The position numbers and the translations under genes are program-made. Shown one piece after another: positions 7,739 to 17,617 of a stretch of DNA of 64,000 nt; position 1 is the first letter of the stretch; the number at the start of each line of letters is the position of its first letter. This DNA is from Avoscillospira sp045652125 (GTDB lineage Bacteria; Bacillota; Clostridia; Oscillospirales; Oscillospiraceae). A model generated the notes under the pieces. That model ran no database searches. It had not been told where the DNA came from and was given only the letters and a program-made list of their open reading frames with translations. The stretch is from assembly GCA_045652125.1 (NCBI GenBank), contig JAZRTT010000019.1, forward strand, positions 62,001 through 126,000, in the 5' to 3' direction.

Positions 7739-10165
7739 CTACTGCCGGATTCCGGTCTTTCTGCTTTTTTTCTGCCCTTGCGGCACGGCCAAAGCATTGC
7801 TTTGTTCCATTTCGGCAGACATACCGCTTCCCCGACGGTTCTCCAGATCCAAAGCAGCAGTCAGAACATCATCCACATGAGAGACTGTCAGAAAATTGAG
7901 GCTTCTGCGGACGGTTTGATCGATCTCTTCCAGATCCTTTGCATTGGCCTGAGGGATAATAACCGTCTTGATCCCATGGCGCAAAGCAGCCATGGTCTTT
8001 TCCTTCAATCCGCCAATCGCCAAAACACGACCGCGGATGGAGATCTCACCTGTCATGGCCAGATCACGCCGAACCCTTGCCCCTGTCAGAGCCGAAACCA
8101 TCGCCGTGCAGATGGTAATACCGGCAGATGGTCCATCCTTGGGAATTGCGCCTTCCGGAAAATGAACATGAATGTCGGTGGTTTTGTAAAAATCTTCCGA
8201 AATATGGAGTTTTCCTGCCCGGGAGCGAATATAACTCATAGCCGCATGGACAGACTCTTTCATTACATCTCCCAGATTTCCGGTCAATTCCAGTTTTCCG
8301 GAACCGGGCACCACATTGACTTCCACTTCCAGCGTCTCACCGCCTACGGCGGTCCATGCAAGCCCTGTGACCAATCCTACCGTATCAGCAGGAGGAAGTT
8401 CATCCGGCAAATATTTTCTCACACCCAGAAATGCTTCTAAATTGGCTCCGTTAATCGAAATACGCTTGGGTGCAGACTCAGAAACCATCTGAGTATCGCA
8501 TTTTCGGCAAATTGCAGCCAATTCCCGCTCCAGATTGCGGACACCGGACTCCCGGGTATAGCAGGTAATGATCTCCCGAATGGCTTCATCGGACAATCGC
8601 ACCTGTATCTTTTTTAACCCGTGCTTTTTCAGTTGTTTGGGCAGCAGATGTCTTTTGGCGATTTGCAGTTTTTCCTCATCTGTATAGGAGGTCAGCTCAA
8701 TTACTTCCATCCGGTCCAGAAGCGGTGCCGGTATGGTGGAAGTGGTATTGGCCGTTGTAATAAACATACATTCGCTCAAATCAAAAGGCACTTCCAAATA
8801 ATGATCCCGGAACGTACTGTTTTGCTCTGCATCCAGCACTTCCAAAAGTGCAGAAGAAGGATCCCCTCTGTAATCGCTGCCCAGTTTGTCAATTTCATCC
8901 AGTAAAAGCAATGCATTTTTGGAACCCGCGTGGGACACAGCATTCATAATGCGGCCGGGCATCGCACCAATATAGGTCTTGCGATGACCGCGAATGTCTG
9001 CCTCATCATGAACGCCGCCCAAAGAAATGCGGGCCAGTTTGCGGTTCAGCGCCCGGGCAATGCTCATAGCAATGCTGGTCTTGCCAACTCCGGGAGGCCC
9101 CACAAGGCAGATGATCTGCCCCGGCATATCCGGTGCCATTTTCCGAACGGCAAATATCTCCAGAATCCGTTCTTTTACCTTCTCCAAGCCAAAGTGGTCT
9201 GCATCCAAAATTTTACGGGCTGCGTTCATATTGACCTGCTCTTTGGTTCTCTTGTTCCACGGAAGCTCCACACAGACATCCAGATACGAACGAATCAACG
9301 CAGCTTCAGAGGAATTGGCCGGCTGTTTGCTCAGCCGCTTCACTTCTTTCAGCAGCTTTTCTTCGATCTCCTGCGGCAAATGCAGATTCTCAATGGTATT
9401 CTGGTAGTGTGCAATTTCTTCCCCTTCGTCCTCTTCCCCAAGCTCCTGCTGAATCACGCGAATTTGCTCCCGGAGATAGTAGTCCCGCTGTCCTTTGCTG
9501 ACACTTTCCTGAACACGCTCCTGAATATCAGCTTCCAGCTGCATGATCTCCAGCTCGCGCCCCAGTAAAATACATGTCATCTCCAGACGTTTTATCGGAT
9601 TCATGGTCTCCAGAACCCGCTGCTTATCCTCATAATTGATAGAGGTGTTCTGGGCAATATAGTCGGCAATATAACCGAGGTTATCGTCAGACATGACCGC
9701 CAGCAGCCCTTCCGGTGCATTCCGCCCGGACAGCTCCAGAAAATGATCATAGAGGATCTGTGCCTGCCGAATCAAAGCCTCTGCCTTGGCGTTTGTTTTG
9801 CCCAAAGGCTGGTCACTGACAGACTCTACCCTACCGTACAGATACGGTTCTGCCTGGATACACTCTTTCAGGTTTGCCCGATACTTGCCCTCCACCAGAA
9901 CGCGAATCGTATCTCCGGGGAGCCGAAGCACCTGTTTTACCTCTGCCACTGTACCTAAAACGTACAGATCTGCCTGCCTGGGATCATCAACTTGTATCTG
10001 TTTTTGCGTTACCAAAAACAGTTCCTGATTGCCCCGCATGGCCTCTTCAACCGCCCGGATGGACTTTTTTCTTCCCACATCAAAGTGTGTCGTCATCCGG
10101 GGGAATACATTCAAGCCCCGTAATGCCAGAATCGGCATTCGTTGGGACATGATCAATTCATTCAT
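7739..10165 (-). CDS. lon: ATP-dependent endopeptidase La (Lon)
   Basis: Cytosolic AAA+ protease that degrades misfolded and regulatory proteins. Domains in order: N-terminal substrate-binding LON domain (residues about 10-205), coiled region (205-305), AAA+ module with Walker A GPPGVGKT (356-363) and Walker B LLLDEID (420-426), and the proteolytic domain with the Ser-Lys dyad S680 in PKDGPSAG and K722 in GGLKEKT. At 808 aa it is a typical LonA with a short basic tail. It lies in one operon with clpX, clpP and tig; a hairpin separates it from clpX. No CtsR or CIRCE box was seen. Confidence 0.97.
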   Translation of the reverse strand: MNELIMSQRMPILALRGLNVFPRMTTHFDVGRKKSIRAVEEAMRGNQELFLVTQKQIQVDDPRQADLYVLGTVAEVKQVLRLPGDTIRVLVEGKYRANLKECIQAEPYLYGRVESVSDQPLGKTNAKAEALIRQAQILYDHFLELSGRNAPEGLLAVMSDDNLGYIADYIAQNTSINYEDKQRVLETMNPIKRLEMTCILLGRELEIMQLEADIQERVQESVSKGQRDYYLREQIRVIQQELGEEDEGEEIAHYQNTIENLHLPQEIEEKLLKEVKRLSKQPANSSEAALIRSYLDVCVELPWNKRTKEQVNMNAARKILDADHFGLEKVKERILEIFAVRKMAPDMPGQIICLVGPPGVGKTSIAMSIARALNRKLARISLGGVHDEADIRGHRKTYIGAMPGRIMNAVSHAGSKNALLLLDEIDKLGSDYRGDPSSALLEVLDAEQNSTFRDHYLEVPFDLSECMFITTANTTSTIPAPLLDRMEVIELTSYTDEEKLQIAKRHLLPKQLKKHGLKKIQVRLSDEAIREIITCYTRESGVRNLERELAAICRKCDTQMVSESAPKRISINGANLEAFLGVRKYLPDELPPADTVGLVTGLAWTAVGGETLEVEVNVVPGSGKLELTGNLGDVMKESVHAAMSYIRSRAGKLHISEDFYKTTDIHVHFPEGAIPKDGPSAGITICTAMVSALTGARVRRDLAMTGEISIRGRVLAIGGLKEKTMAALRHGIKTVIIPQANAKDLEEIDQTVRRSLNFLTVSHVDDVLTAALDLENRRGSGMSAEMEQSNALAVPQGQKKSRKTGIRQ

Positions 10166-10189
10166 AGGATACTCCTTTCTGGGAGTAGC

Positions 10190-10217
10190 AAAGGGAGAGG
10201 AACCATCCTCTCCCTTT
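10190..10217 (-). terminator. Hairpin between clpX and lon (attenuator or processing site)
   Basis: An 11-bp perfect inverted repeat (10190-10200 with 10207-10217, six-base loop) follows the clpX stop by five bases. The run after it on the minus strand is TTTGCTAC, so it is a weak terminator at best; partial termination or mRNA processing between clpX and lon is more likely. Confidence 0.5.
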
Positions 10218-10222
10218 GAACA

Positions 10223-11485
10223 TTAAAGTGTCATACCCGCGTTACGGATGGGCTTGCGGGGATTGCTGCTGTCATGGGTCACTTGGGGTCTTTCTTTGCC
10301 GCGGACACATTGTTCCGTCACCAAAACACTTTGAATCGTGGGATCGGACGGAATGTCATACATGATCCCGGTCATGGTCTCTTCCATGATGGCACGCAGA
10401 CCTCTGGCACCGATCTGCCGTTCAATGGCAAGTTCGGCGATTGCCTCCAGCGCCTCTTCTTCAAAGCTCAGGTTCACCTGATCGTACTCCAACAGTTTGC
10501 GATACTGCTTACACAGTGCATTTTTCGGTTCTGTGAGGATCCGCACCAGATCTTCTTTCTTTAGACTCTCCAGGGTGGTGATCACCGGCATACGTCCCAC
10601 CAATTCGGGGATAATGCCGAATTTCAGAAGGTCATGCGGCTGCACCTTGCGGAACAGTTCGCCCACATCACGATGCCTCTTGCTCTCCAACTCAGATTCA
10701 AAACCGATGGCAGACTTATCCGTACGTTTTTTAATGATCTTATCCAAGCCATCAAAGGCACCGCCGCAGATGAACAGAATGTTGGAAGTATCGATCTGAA
10801 TAAACTCCTGCTGGGGATGCTTCCGTCCGCCCTGAGGAGGAACATTGGCCACAGTACCTTCGAGAATCTTCAAAAGTGCCTGCTGCACACCTTCGCCGCT
10901 GACATCACGGGTAATGGAGGTATTTTCGCTCTTTCGGGCAATCTTATCCATTTCATCGATGTAAATAATGCCTCGCTCGGCCAGTTCCACATCAAAATCT
11001 GCTGCCTGTAAAAGCCGCAGAAGAATATTTTCTACATCTTCACCCACATAGCCGGCTTCTGTCAAAGTGGTAGCATCGGCAATGGCAAAGGGAACATTGA
11101 GAATCTTCGCCAGCGTCTGAGCAAAGAGGGTCTTACCGGAACCCGTAGGACCAATCAGCAAAATATTGCTCTTCTGCAGTTCTACATCAGCGCTGTTGGC
11201 AAAATAAATACGCTTATAGTGATTATATACTGCCACAGACAGGGCGATTTTTGCCGAATCCTGACCGATGATATACCGGTCCATATAAGTCTTGATCTCC
11301 TGCGGCGTCGGCAGGGTATCCGGAAGGTCGAAAGACGGCGGATTGACCCCCATCTCATCCCGGATGATCCCGGAACAAAGCTCCACGCACTCGTTGCAGA
11401 TATACACATTGGGTCCTGCAATGATACGGTTGACCTGCTCCTGTTTCTTTCCGCAGAAAGAGCAGCGAATGGTTTCTCTTGCCAA
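10223..11485 (-). CDS. clpX: ATP-dependent Clp protease ATP-binding subunit ClpX
   Basis: AAA+ unfoldase that feeds substrates, including SsrA-tagged proteins from the tmRNA system encoded in this window, to ClpP. The N-terminal zinc-binding domain has C8, C11, C30 and C33. Walker A is GPTGSGKT (112-119), Walker B IIYIDEMDKI, and the RKSENTSITRDVSGEGVQQALL and GRMPV pore/sensor regions are all present. The ClpP-binding IGF loop appears as SAIGFESE. Length 420 aa is standard. It lies 29 bases after clpP. Confidence 0.97.
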   Translation of the reverse strand: MARETIRCSFCGKKQEQVNRIIAGPNVYICNECVELCSGIIRDEMGVNPPSFDLPDTLPTPQEIKTYMDRYIIGQDSAKIALSVAVYNHYKRIYFANSADVELQKSNILLIGPTGSGKTLFAQTLAKILNVPFAIADATTLTEAGYVGEDVENILLRLLQAADFDVELAERGIIYIDEMDKIARKSENTSITRDVSGEGVQQALLKILEGTVANVPPQGGRKHPQQEFIQIDTSNILFICGGAFDGLDKIIKKRTDKSAIGFESELESKRHRDVGELFRKVQPHDLLKFGIIPELVGRMPVITTLESLKKEDLVRILTEPKNALCKQYRKLLEYDQVNLSFEEEALEAIAELAIERQIGARGLRAIMEETMTGIMYDIPSDPTIQSVLVTEQCVRGKERPQVTHDSSNPRKPIRNAGMTL

Positions 11486-11514
11486 AGGTATCTTCCTTTC
11501 GTCCGGCAGACGTA

Positions 11515-12096
11515 TTATCTCTTGTAGATCACCTTATCGATAAGGCCGTAAGCACAGGCTTCTTCGGCAGACATGAAGTTGTCCCGCTCCGTGTCGTTCC
11601 GAATGGTTTCCAACGGCTTGCCGGTATTCTCTGCCAGAATTTGATTCAGCCGATCTTTGATCTTCAGCATCCGTTCCACGTGAATCTTCATGTCCGTGGC
11701 CTGACCCTTTGTACCGCCCAGAGGCTGATGGATCATGATCTCGGCATTGGGCAGCGCAATACGCTTGCCCTTGGTTCCTGCTGACAGCAGGAATGCACCC
11801 ATGGACGCAGCCATGCCGATGCAGATGGTGGAAACATCACATTTGACATACTGCATGGTATCGTAGATAGCCATGCCGGCAGTCACAGAGCCACCGGGGG
11901 AATTGATGTAAAATTGAATATCTTTATCGGGATCCTGACCCTCCAGATAGAGCATCTGTGCCACAACCAGACTGGCAGTCACATCGTTGATCTCTTCGGA
12001 AAGCAAAATGATCCGATCGTTGAGCAGACGGGAAAAAATATCATAGCTGCGCTCACCGCGGCTGGTCTGCTCCACCACATAGGGAATAAAACTCAT
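11515..12096 (-). CDS. clpP: ATP-dependent Clp protease proteolytic subunit ClpP
   Basis: Serine protease subunit forming the tetradecameric barrel. The catalytic triad is visible: S98 (GMAASMGA), H123 (MIHQPLGG) and D172 (NDTERDNFM). The N-terminus MSFIPYVVEQTSRGERSYDIFSRLL-type axial loop is intact. Length 193 aa is standard. It sits between tig and clpX, the usual Clostridia order. Confidence 0.98.
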   Translation of the reverse strand: MSFIPYVVEQTSRGERSYDIFSRLLNDRIILLSEEINDVTASLVVAQMLYLEGQDPDKDIQFYINSPGGSVTAGMAIYDTMQYVKCDVSTICIGMAASMGAFLLSAGTKGKRIALPNAEIMIHQPLGGTKGQATDMKIHVERMLKIKDRLNQILAENTGKPLETIRNDTERDNFMSAEEACAYGLIDKVIYKR

Positions 12097-12155
12097 AGGA
12101 ATGCTCCTTTCTCCGGTTGCAAAATCTAAAACATTCTAACCGGGCAGAGGATGAA

Positions 12156-13457
12156 TTATTCCTCTGTTTTGCTCTCTTCTGCCACGGCCGTTGCCACAGC
12201 GTTGTCCACGATCAGCTTTACAGCCTTTCTGGATGCCAGATCAGCCTTGACAGTCTCGGCATTGAGGGCAGCCTTGACTTTCTCTGCTTCCATCTGATAC
12301 TGTTCAGCAACCTTGGCGTATTCTTCTTCCAGTTCCTCGTCGGAAACTTCGATCTTCTCTGCTTCCACAATGGCACTCAGCAGAACGTTGGAGCGAACCG
12401 TAGTCTCAGCCATGGGACGCATGGAGGCACGCAGCCCACTCATATCGCCGCCGACCATCTTGGCATAGTCCTCCATGGTCATGCCGCTCATCTGAAGCTG
12501 GTAGGAGAACTGCTCCATATGTCTGTCTATCTGTTCTTCCACCATGCAGACGGGAATCTCGGCGGTCATGTTGGCAGCAGCAGCTTCCACGGCTGCATTC
12601 TCAAACTGACGGTCAATATTCTCCTGACGCATCTTCATCTGCTTGGCGCGGATATCAGCCTTCAGCTCATCCAGGGTGTCAAACTCAGAAACATCCTTGG
12701 CAAACTCATCGTCCATTTCGGGACGAATGGTTTCCTTGACCTCATGAATCTTGCACTTAAAGACCACGGGCTTTCCTGCCAACTCCGGGGTATAGTTTTC
12801 GGGGAACGTCACATCAATATCCTTCTCATCACCGGCCTTCAGACCAATAAGAGCTTCTTCAAAACCGGGCACAAACTGCTTGGAGCCGATTTTCAAGCTA
12901 TAATTGTCACCCTTACCGCCGGGGAATGCCACACCGTTGTCAAAGCCTTCAAAATCCAAAACCACGGTATCGCCTTCCTGAATAGGACGATCCACTGTCT
13001 CAATGCGGCTGTTGCGCTCTGCCATACGATCCAATTCGTTTTCCACGTCCTTGTCAGACACAACCACTTCTGCCTTGGGAACTTCGATTCCCTTATAGTC
13101 ACCCAGAGTCACTTCGGGATACAGTTCCGTCTCAACTGTCAGAACAACAGTGCCGTCAGCCGTCTCATCCATATCGGAGATGGAAGGAGCGCCCACCGCC
13201 TTGATCTGCTGGGCAACGATGCCCTGCTCATAAACAGCGGGGAACAGCTCATTGACAGCATCTTCATAAAAAACCTTGGCACCGTACATGCCCTCCACGA
13301 CCTTCCGGGGAGCCTTGCCCTTGCGGAAGCCGGGAACCATAATATTCTTTTTGTTCTTGTTGTACGCCTGATTCAGGGCGGCTTCAAACTCCTGCTTGTC
13401 GATCTCTACAACAATTTTGGCTTTGCCGTTGGCCTGTTCGGTGTTTTTCACATTCAT
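12156..13457 (-). CDS. tig: Trigger factor, ribosome-associated chaperone
   Basis: Binds at the ribosome exit tunnel and helps nascent chains fold. Domains: ribosome-binding N-terminal domain with the signature PGFRKGKAPR (residues about 42-51), PPIase/FKBP-like domain (about 150-240, GDTVVLDFEGF and FPENY), and a C-terminal helical chaperone cradle. Length 433 aa is usual. First gene of the tig-clpP-clpX-lon-engB operon; a GGAGG lies eight bases before the ATG. A TATAAT -10 element is at 13523-13518, but no good -35 box was found. Confidence 0.96.
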   Translation of the reverse strand: MNVKNTEQANGKAKIVVEIDKQEFEAALNQAYNKNKKNIMVPGFRKGKAPRKVVEGMYGAKVFYEDAVNELFPAVYEQGIVAQQIKAVGAPSISDMDETADGTVVLTVETELYPEVTLGDYKGIEVPKAEVVVSDKDVENELDRMAERNSRIETVDRPIQEGDTVVLDFEGFDNGVAFPGGKGDNYSLKIGSKQFVPGFEEALIGLKAGDEKDIDVTFPENYTPELAGKPVVFKCKIHEVKETIRPEMDDEFAKDVSEFDTLDELKADIRAKQMKMRQENIDRQFENAAVEAAAANMTAEIPVCMVEEQIDRHMEQFSYQLQMSGMTMEDYAKMVGGDMSGLRASMRPMAETTVRSNVLLSAIVEAEKIEVSDEELEEEYAKVAEQYQMEAEKVKAALNAETVKADLASRKAVKLIVDNAVATAVAEESKTEE

Positions 13458-13579
13458 TGGTGTTTCCTCCTATATGGTGGGCCGCAAAGGACCGTTTTTC
13501 ACCTATTATCAATCCGTATTATATTAGCAAATATCAACGAATTTTTCTACTGTTTTTTTACTTTTTTTACAAAAATTTT

Positions 13580-14269
13580 TTAAGCCATAATCTTCAAAGG
13601 CCGGAAGTTTACATAATCCGATGATACAAGGACAAATTCCGTTCCGTCATAATTCCCTTCCAAAGCCAGTTTGTGACTGTCTCCGTGCAGATGGCCATAG
13701 TAGCAAGCCTTGACCTCATAACGAGAAAGCAGTTCCAGAATCTCCGGACAGGTATAACCGCGATATCGGGGTGGATAATGAAGGAAGCAAATCTTTTCCC
13801 TGTCCCCTGCCGCCTGCAGGGAAGCCTCCAACCGAATCAACTCCCGACGAAATACCTTTTCATCATGGATATCGCCCTTGTTCTCCTCAAAGAACCAGCC
13901 CCGTGTGCCGCAAAGGGCAGCTTCCCCGTAAAAATAGCAGTTGTTATGGAGCAGATGAAGGTTTTCAAACCCATTCTCCCGGCAGAATGACCGGAATTTG
14001 GCAGCCGTATTCCACCAATAGTCATGGTTTCCTTTTACCAACAGTTTCCGGCCAGGAAAGGATTCCAAAAAGGCAAAATCTTCAGTTGCCTCATCCAGAC
14101 CCAGCGCCCAACAGAAATCGCCGGGGATAACCAGCGTATCGTCTTCACACAGAACAGACAGACCTTCCCGGAGCTTATCTGTATATCCTGCCCATCGGCC
14201 TCCAAAGACATCCATGGGCTTATCTGCACCAAAAGCCAAATGCAGATCTCCCAATGCATACAGTGCCAT
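13580..14269 (-). CDS. Calcineurin-like metallophosphoesterase
   Basis: 229-aa protein with the metallophosphoesterase motifs GDLHL (D8, H10), GDFCWALG, KGNHDYWW, and a late HYPPRY and YGHLHGDS. Its substrate is unknown; the family includes phosphodiesterases acting on nucleotides or UDP-sugars. It overlaps the threonine synthase stop codon by one base, so the two are coupled. Usual length for this clade (about 230 aa). Confidence 0.85.
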   Translation of the reverse strand: MALYALGDLHLAFGADKPMDVFGGRWAGYTDKLREGLSVLCEDDTLVIPGDFCWALGLDEATEDFAFLESFPGRKLLVKGNHDYWWNTAAKFRSFCRENGFENLHLLHNNCYFYGEAALCGTRGWFFEENKGDIHDEKVFRRELIRLEASLQAAGDREKICFLHYPPRYRGYTCPEILELLSRYEVKACYYGHLHGDSHKLALEGNYDGTEFVLVSSDYVNFRPLKIMA

Positions 14270-15747
14270 CAGCGAAGAAGGTCGTCCACGACCTGCGGCA
14301 TGGCATCTTTTTCAGCCACCCGGTCAAACCGGACGGGCTTTCCGGTCAAAGAAGCCAATGGCTTGGGCGCAGTCTTACCGGTGCGGTCTGTGAGCTGCTG
14401 CAAAATAGCCGTCCCCTTGGCCAGTTCCGTCTCCCCCATGGCTTTCAGGACACTGTCACAGAACTTAAAGGGGCTGGCTGTGGAAACCACCAAAGCGGGA
14501 GTATCGTCGGCAGTAGCGGCACGATAGTCCTGCAGGACCGTGTACGCCACTGCGGTATGGGTATCCATAAGGTAACCGGTGGAGGAAAACACTTTCTCAA
14601 TGGTATTGAGAGTCCTTGCATCATCGCAGCAGCCGGATACAAAGATTTTCTGCATTTTCTCCCTGACGTCCGCGGACACTTCATACCGGCCGGTATCGTT
14701 GAGCGCCTGCATATAACCGCGCACCTCTTCATCGGATCCGGTCAGGTCAAACAGCAGCCGTTCCAGATTGGAAGAAATGAGAATGTCCATGGACGGAGAA
14801 GTTGTGGTGTAAAAAGACCTGTTTCGGTCGTAGATTCCGGTCTTAATAAAATCTGTCAGAACGTTATTTGCATTGGATGCGCAAATCATGGTCTTGATCG
14901 GCAGACCCATTTTTTTTGCGTAATAGCCTGCAAGAATATTGCCAAAGTTGCCGGTGGGAACGCAAACATTTATCGGCTCGCCCGCCTTTACCTCACCGGA
15001 AGCAAGCAAATCGCAGTACGCAGAAATGTAATAAACGATCTGAGGCAAAACACGGCCCCAGTTGATAGAGTTGGCGGAGGACAGTACATAGCCCCGGCCA
15101 TTAAGCACCTCACGAAATTCTCCATCAGAGAAAATCTTCTTCACACCGGTCTGGGCATCGTCGAAGTTCCCGATCACAGAGCAGACCCCGACATTCTCCC
15201 CTTCCTGAGTGACCATCTGAAGCTTCTGGATATCAGACACGCCATCCTTGGGATAAAATACCAGAATCTTTGTACCGGGAACATCCTTAAAGCCTTCCAA
15301 TGCCGCTTTGCCCGTATCGCCGGATGTGGCGACCAAAATACAGACGGTTTTCTTTTCGCCGTTCTTTTTCATAGAAGCAGTCAGTAAATAAGGCAGCATC
15401 TGCAGTGCCATATCCTTAAAGGCGCAGGTAGGACCATGCCACAGTTCCAGCATATAGGTCTTACAGTGGAGTTTCTCCACAGGAGCAACTTCCCTGCAGT
15501 CAAATTTCTCCGGGCCATAGGCGTGCTGCGCAAAGCCGGCCAGCTCTTCCCGGGAAAAGTCGTCCAAAAACAGTTTCATGATTTCCACGGCCCGCTGTTC
15601 ATAAGTCATGGGAATCAAAGTGTTCAGATCCGGCAGTACGGGAAGTGTTTCAGGTAAAAACAGGCCGCCCTCCCGACTGAGGCCCTGTTCAATGGCGTGT
15701 GCTGCAGAAAACCGCAGAGACTGATCTCTTGTACTGATGTAACGCAT
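14269..15747 (-). CDS. thrC: Threonine synthase
   Basis: PLP enzyme that converts O-phospho-L-homoserine to L-threonine. The PLP-binding lysine is K111 in HGPTCAFKDMALQ, the phosphate loop is in VATSGDTGKAALEGF, and the fold-type II NFGNILAGYYA loop is present. At 492 aa it belongs to the longer ThrC class with an N-terminal extension. No homoserine kinase of the ThrB type lies beside it; a distant protein at 55690 belongs to a family once proposed to carry this activity. Confidence 0.95.
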   Translation of the reverse strand: MRYISTRDQSLRFSAAHAIEQGLSREGGLFLPETLPVLPDLNTLIPMTYEQRAVEIMKLFLDDFSREELAGFAQHAYGPEKFDCREVAPVEKLHCKTYMLELWHGPTCAFKDMALQMLPYLLTASMKKNGEKKTVCILVATSGDTGKAALEGFKDVPGTKILVFYPKDGVSDIQKLQMVTQEGENVGVCSVIGNFDDAQTGVKKIFSDGEFREVLNGRGYVLSSANSINWGRVLPQIVYYISAYCDLLASGEVKAGEPINVCVPTGNFGNILAGYYAKKMGLPIKTMICASNANNVLTDFIKTGIYDRNRSFYTTTSPSMDILISSNLERLLFDLTGSDEEVRGYMQALNDTGRYEVSADVREKMQKIFVSGCCDDARTLNTIEKVFSSTGYLMDTHTAVAYTVLQDYRAATADDTPALVVSTASPFKFCDSVLKAMGETELAKGTAILQQLTDRTGKTAPKPLASLTGKPVRFDRVAEKDAMPQVVDDLLR

Positions 15748-15770
15748 AGTTCTTCATTCCTATTCTTGGG

Positions 15771-16136
15771 TTATTGAAAGGCGTCCTTCAAATGGGTAAT
15801 AACAGGCCGTTTGGTCTGCATTCCCTGAGGCGCGTAGATTTCGATCACATCGAATCGCGGCTGCAGGTCTGTAGGATTCTGCTGCAGCCAAAGAGCAGCC
15901 GTTGCCTTAAGTTTTTCCTGCTTGTCCGCACCGACAAACTCACGGGCTGTGCCAAACCGGTCTGTCTTACGCAGCTTCACTTCCACAAATACCAAATACC
16001 GGCGGTTTTGGCAGATCAGATCGATCTCTCCCATCCGGCAGCGGTAATTACAAGCCACAATGTTATAGTGCTTTTTTTGCAGATAAGAGGCCGCGAGCGT
16101 TTCCCCCCAGACGCCCAGAAGATTACTTTTCCCCAT
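15771..16136 (-). CDS. YraN family protein (UPF0102), endonuclease-like fold
   Basis: 121-aa protein with the UPF0102 signature: GETLAASYLQKKHYNIVACNYRCR, then GEIDLICQNRRYLVFVEVKLRK, which contains the E-x-K catalytic-type residues of the restriction-endonuclease-like fold. Nuclease activity in vivo is not established for the family. It overlaps rnhB by 14 bases, the same order (rbgA-rnhB-yraN) as in Bacillus. Confidence 0.9.
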   Translation of the reverse strand: MGKSNLLGVWGETLAASYLQKKHYNIVACNYRCRMGEIDLICQNRRYLVFVEVKLRKTDRFGTAREFVGADKQEKLKATAALWLQQNPTDLQPRFDVIEIYAPQGMQTKRPVITHLKDAFQ

Positions 16137-16737
16137 AGAATTTTTTGAGGAAGGTCATCCGGTGAATGGGACAGGGGCCATATTCCCGCAGAGCCTCGTA
16201 GTGCCGTTTGGTCCCGTACCCCTTATGTACAGCGAAGCCGTAGGCCGGGTATTTCTCGTCCAGTTCTTCCATAAGCAGATCCCGGGTCACTTTTGCCAAA
16301 ATGGAGGCCGCCGCAATATTTGCACTGCGGCTGTCGCCCTTGACTACAGTTTTTACCGGCAAAGGCAGGTGTGGTTCCCGGTTGCCATCCACAAGCGCCA
16401 GATCCGGTTTGGACAATAGCTTGGCCACTGCCCGCTCCATCGCCAAAAAGGTGGCTTGCAGAATGTTGATCTCGTCGATCTCCTGCTCGGAGGCCATGGC
16501 GATTCCATAGGAAACGGCCTGTTCCGTAATTATGTCATACAGTTCCCGACGTTTTTTATCTGTTAGCTTTTTGGAATCGTTAAGACCTGCAATTTCCAGT
16601 TCCCGTGGTAAAATCACCGCGGCTGCACACACGGGCCCTGCCAAAGGGCCGCGGCCCGCTTCATCAATGCCGCAGACCAGCTCGAAGCCGCCTGCAAAAC
16701 ATGACCGCTCGATTTCCCAAAGGTCAATTTTATTCAT
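16123..16737 (-). CDS. rnhB: Ribonuclease HII
   Basis: Removes ribonucleotides and RNA primers from RNA-DNA hybrids. The catalytic motif GIDEAGRGPLAGPV carries the D-E pair near the N-terminus; the third and fourth acidic residues are in LVDGNREPHL and the GDSRSANIAAASILAKVTRD region. I choose the ATG at 16737, eight bases inside the ylqF 3' end and preceded by GGAGGCGG; the extra 22 residues of a longer reading are not family-like. Length 204 aa is usual. Confidence 0.95.
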   Translation of the reverse strand: MNKIDLWEIERSCFAGGFELVCGIDEAGRGPLAGPVCAAAVILPRELEIAGLNDSKKLTDKKRRELYDIITEQAVSYGIAMASEQEIDEINILQATFLAMERAVAKLLSKPDLALVDGNREPHLPLPVKTVVKGDSRSANIAAASILAKVTRDLLMEELDEKYPAYGFAVHKGYGTKRHYEALREYGPCPIHRMTFLKKFYGEK

Positions 16738-17617
16738 GTTCCGCCTCCAACAGTTCCGGGGTCTCCAATGTAAACCGCCCCAGCTTACAGCTGCGGTATT
16801 CATCCAGCAAGACTTTTGCCATACGCTCGGTATTCACTTCACCGCCCGAAACCAAAAATCCTCGTTTGCGGCCGGCCGCCTCCAACAGTTCCCACCCTTC
16901 GGCATCAAGGGGACAGTCGATTTTATACCGCTCCTTTACAGCCGAAGGATACTGCTGCCAAAGCATTTGAATCAGATGGCAGGCCAAGCTCTCCAGGTCG
17001 ATCACATCATCTTTAACCGCACCGGTGTATGCCAATCGGATTCCCACATTGGGATCTTCAAATTTTGGCCAGAGAATACCGGGAGTATCCAATAACAAAA
17101 GGCCCTGATCCACCGTGATCCATTGCTTGCCGCGGGTCACACCGGGACGGTTTTCCGCCTTGGCACCCTTACGCCCGGCTATCTGATTGATAAAAGTGGA
17201 TTTTCCCACATTTGGGATTCCCACCACCATGATCTTCAACGGGCGGCCAATTTGCCCCTTTTCTGCATATCGCTGCAGTTTTTCGCTGAGCAGTTCCCGA
17301 ACCGCCGGGACAAAACCGTTGATGCCCTTCTTGTTCTTACAGTCCGCAGCGATCACAGCCATGCCCTTGGATTTGAAGTAGGATGACCACCGCTGAACCA
17401 GTACCGGATCTGCCAGATCGATTCGGTTGAGAATGACAATTCTCGGCTTATTGCCGCAAATGGCATCCATGTCCGGATTTCGGCTGGAAATCGGAATTCG
17501 GGCATCCAGTATTTCACAGACCGCATCCACCAGCTTCAGGTTTTCTTCCATCATTCGCCGGGTTTTGGTCATATGACCGGGATACCATTGAATATTCATT
17601 TGTTGCTCATTGTGCAT
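16730..17617 (-). CDS. ylqF: Ribosome biogenesis GTPase YlqF/RbgA
   Basis: Circularly permuted GTPase for late 50S assembly. Motif order is permuted as expected: G4 LNRIDLAD before G1 GIPNVGKSTFINQ, then G3 DTPGILWPKF. The family start NIQWYPGHMTKTRRMM is at residues 8-23. Two starts are possible: ATG 17617 directly abutting the lepB stop, or ATG 17599 (MNIQWYPGH), which matches relatives better; neither has a strong ribosome-binding site. The C-terminal domain ends at 295 aa, normal length. Confidence 0.94.
   Translation of the reverse strand: MHNEQQMNIQWYPGHMTKTRRMMEENLKLVDAVCEILDARIPISSRNPDMDAICGNKPRIVILNRIDLADPVLVQRWSSYFKSKGMAVIAADCKNKKGINGFVPAVRELLSEKLQRYAEKGQIGRPLKIMVVGIPNVGKSTFINQIAGRKGAKAENRPGVTRGKQWITVDQGLLLLDTPGILWPKFEDPNVGIRLAYTGAVKDDVIDLESLACHLIQMLWQQYPSAVKERYKIDCPLDAEGWELLEAAGRKRGFLVSGGEVNTERMAKVLLDEYRSCKLGRFTLETPELLEAEHE

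Noticed and set aside
13480..13580. CIRCE or CtsR operator before tig-clpP-clpX-lon
   Set aside because: No TTAGCACTC inverted repeat and no GGTCAAA heptads were found.
12117..13583. 488-codon plus-strand ORF over trigger factor
   Set aside because: Antisense shadow of tig; its His/Leu-rich text mirrors tig codons.
15748..15770. T-box or threonine attenuator before thrC
   Set aside because: Only 23 bases separate thrC from yraN; no room and no T-box sequence.
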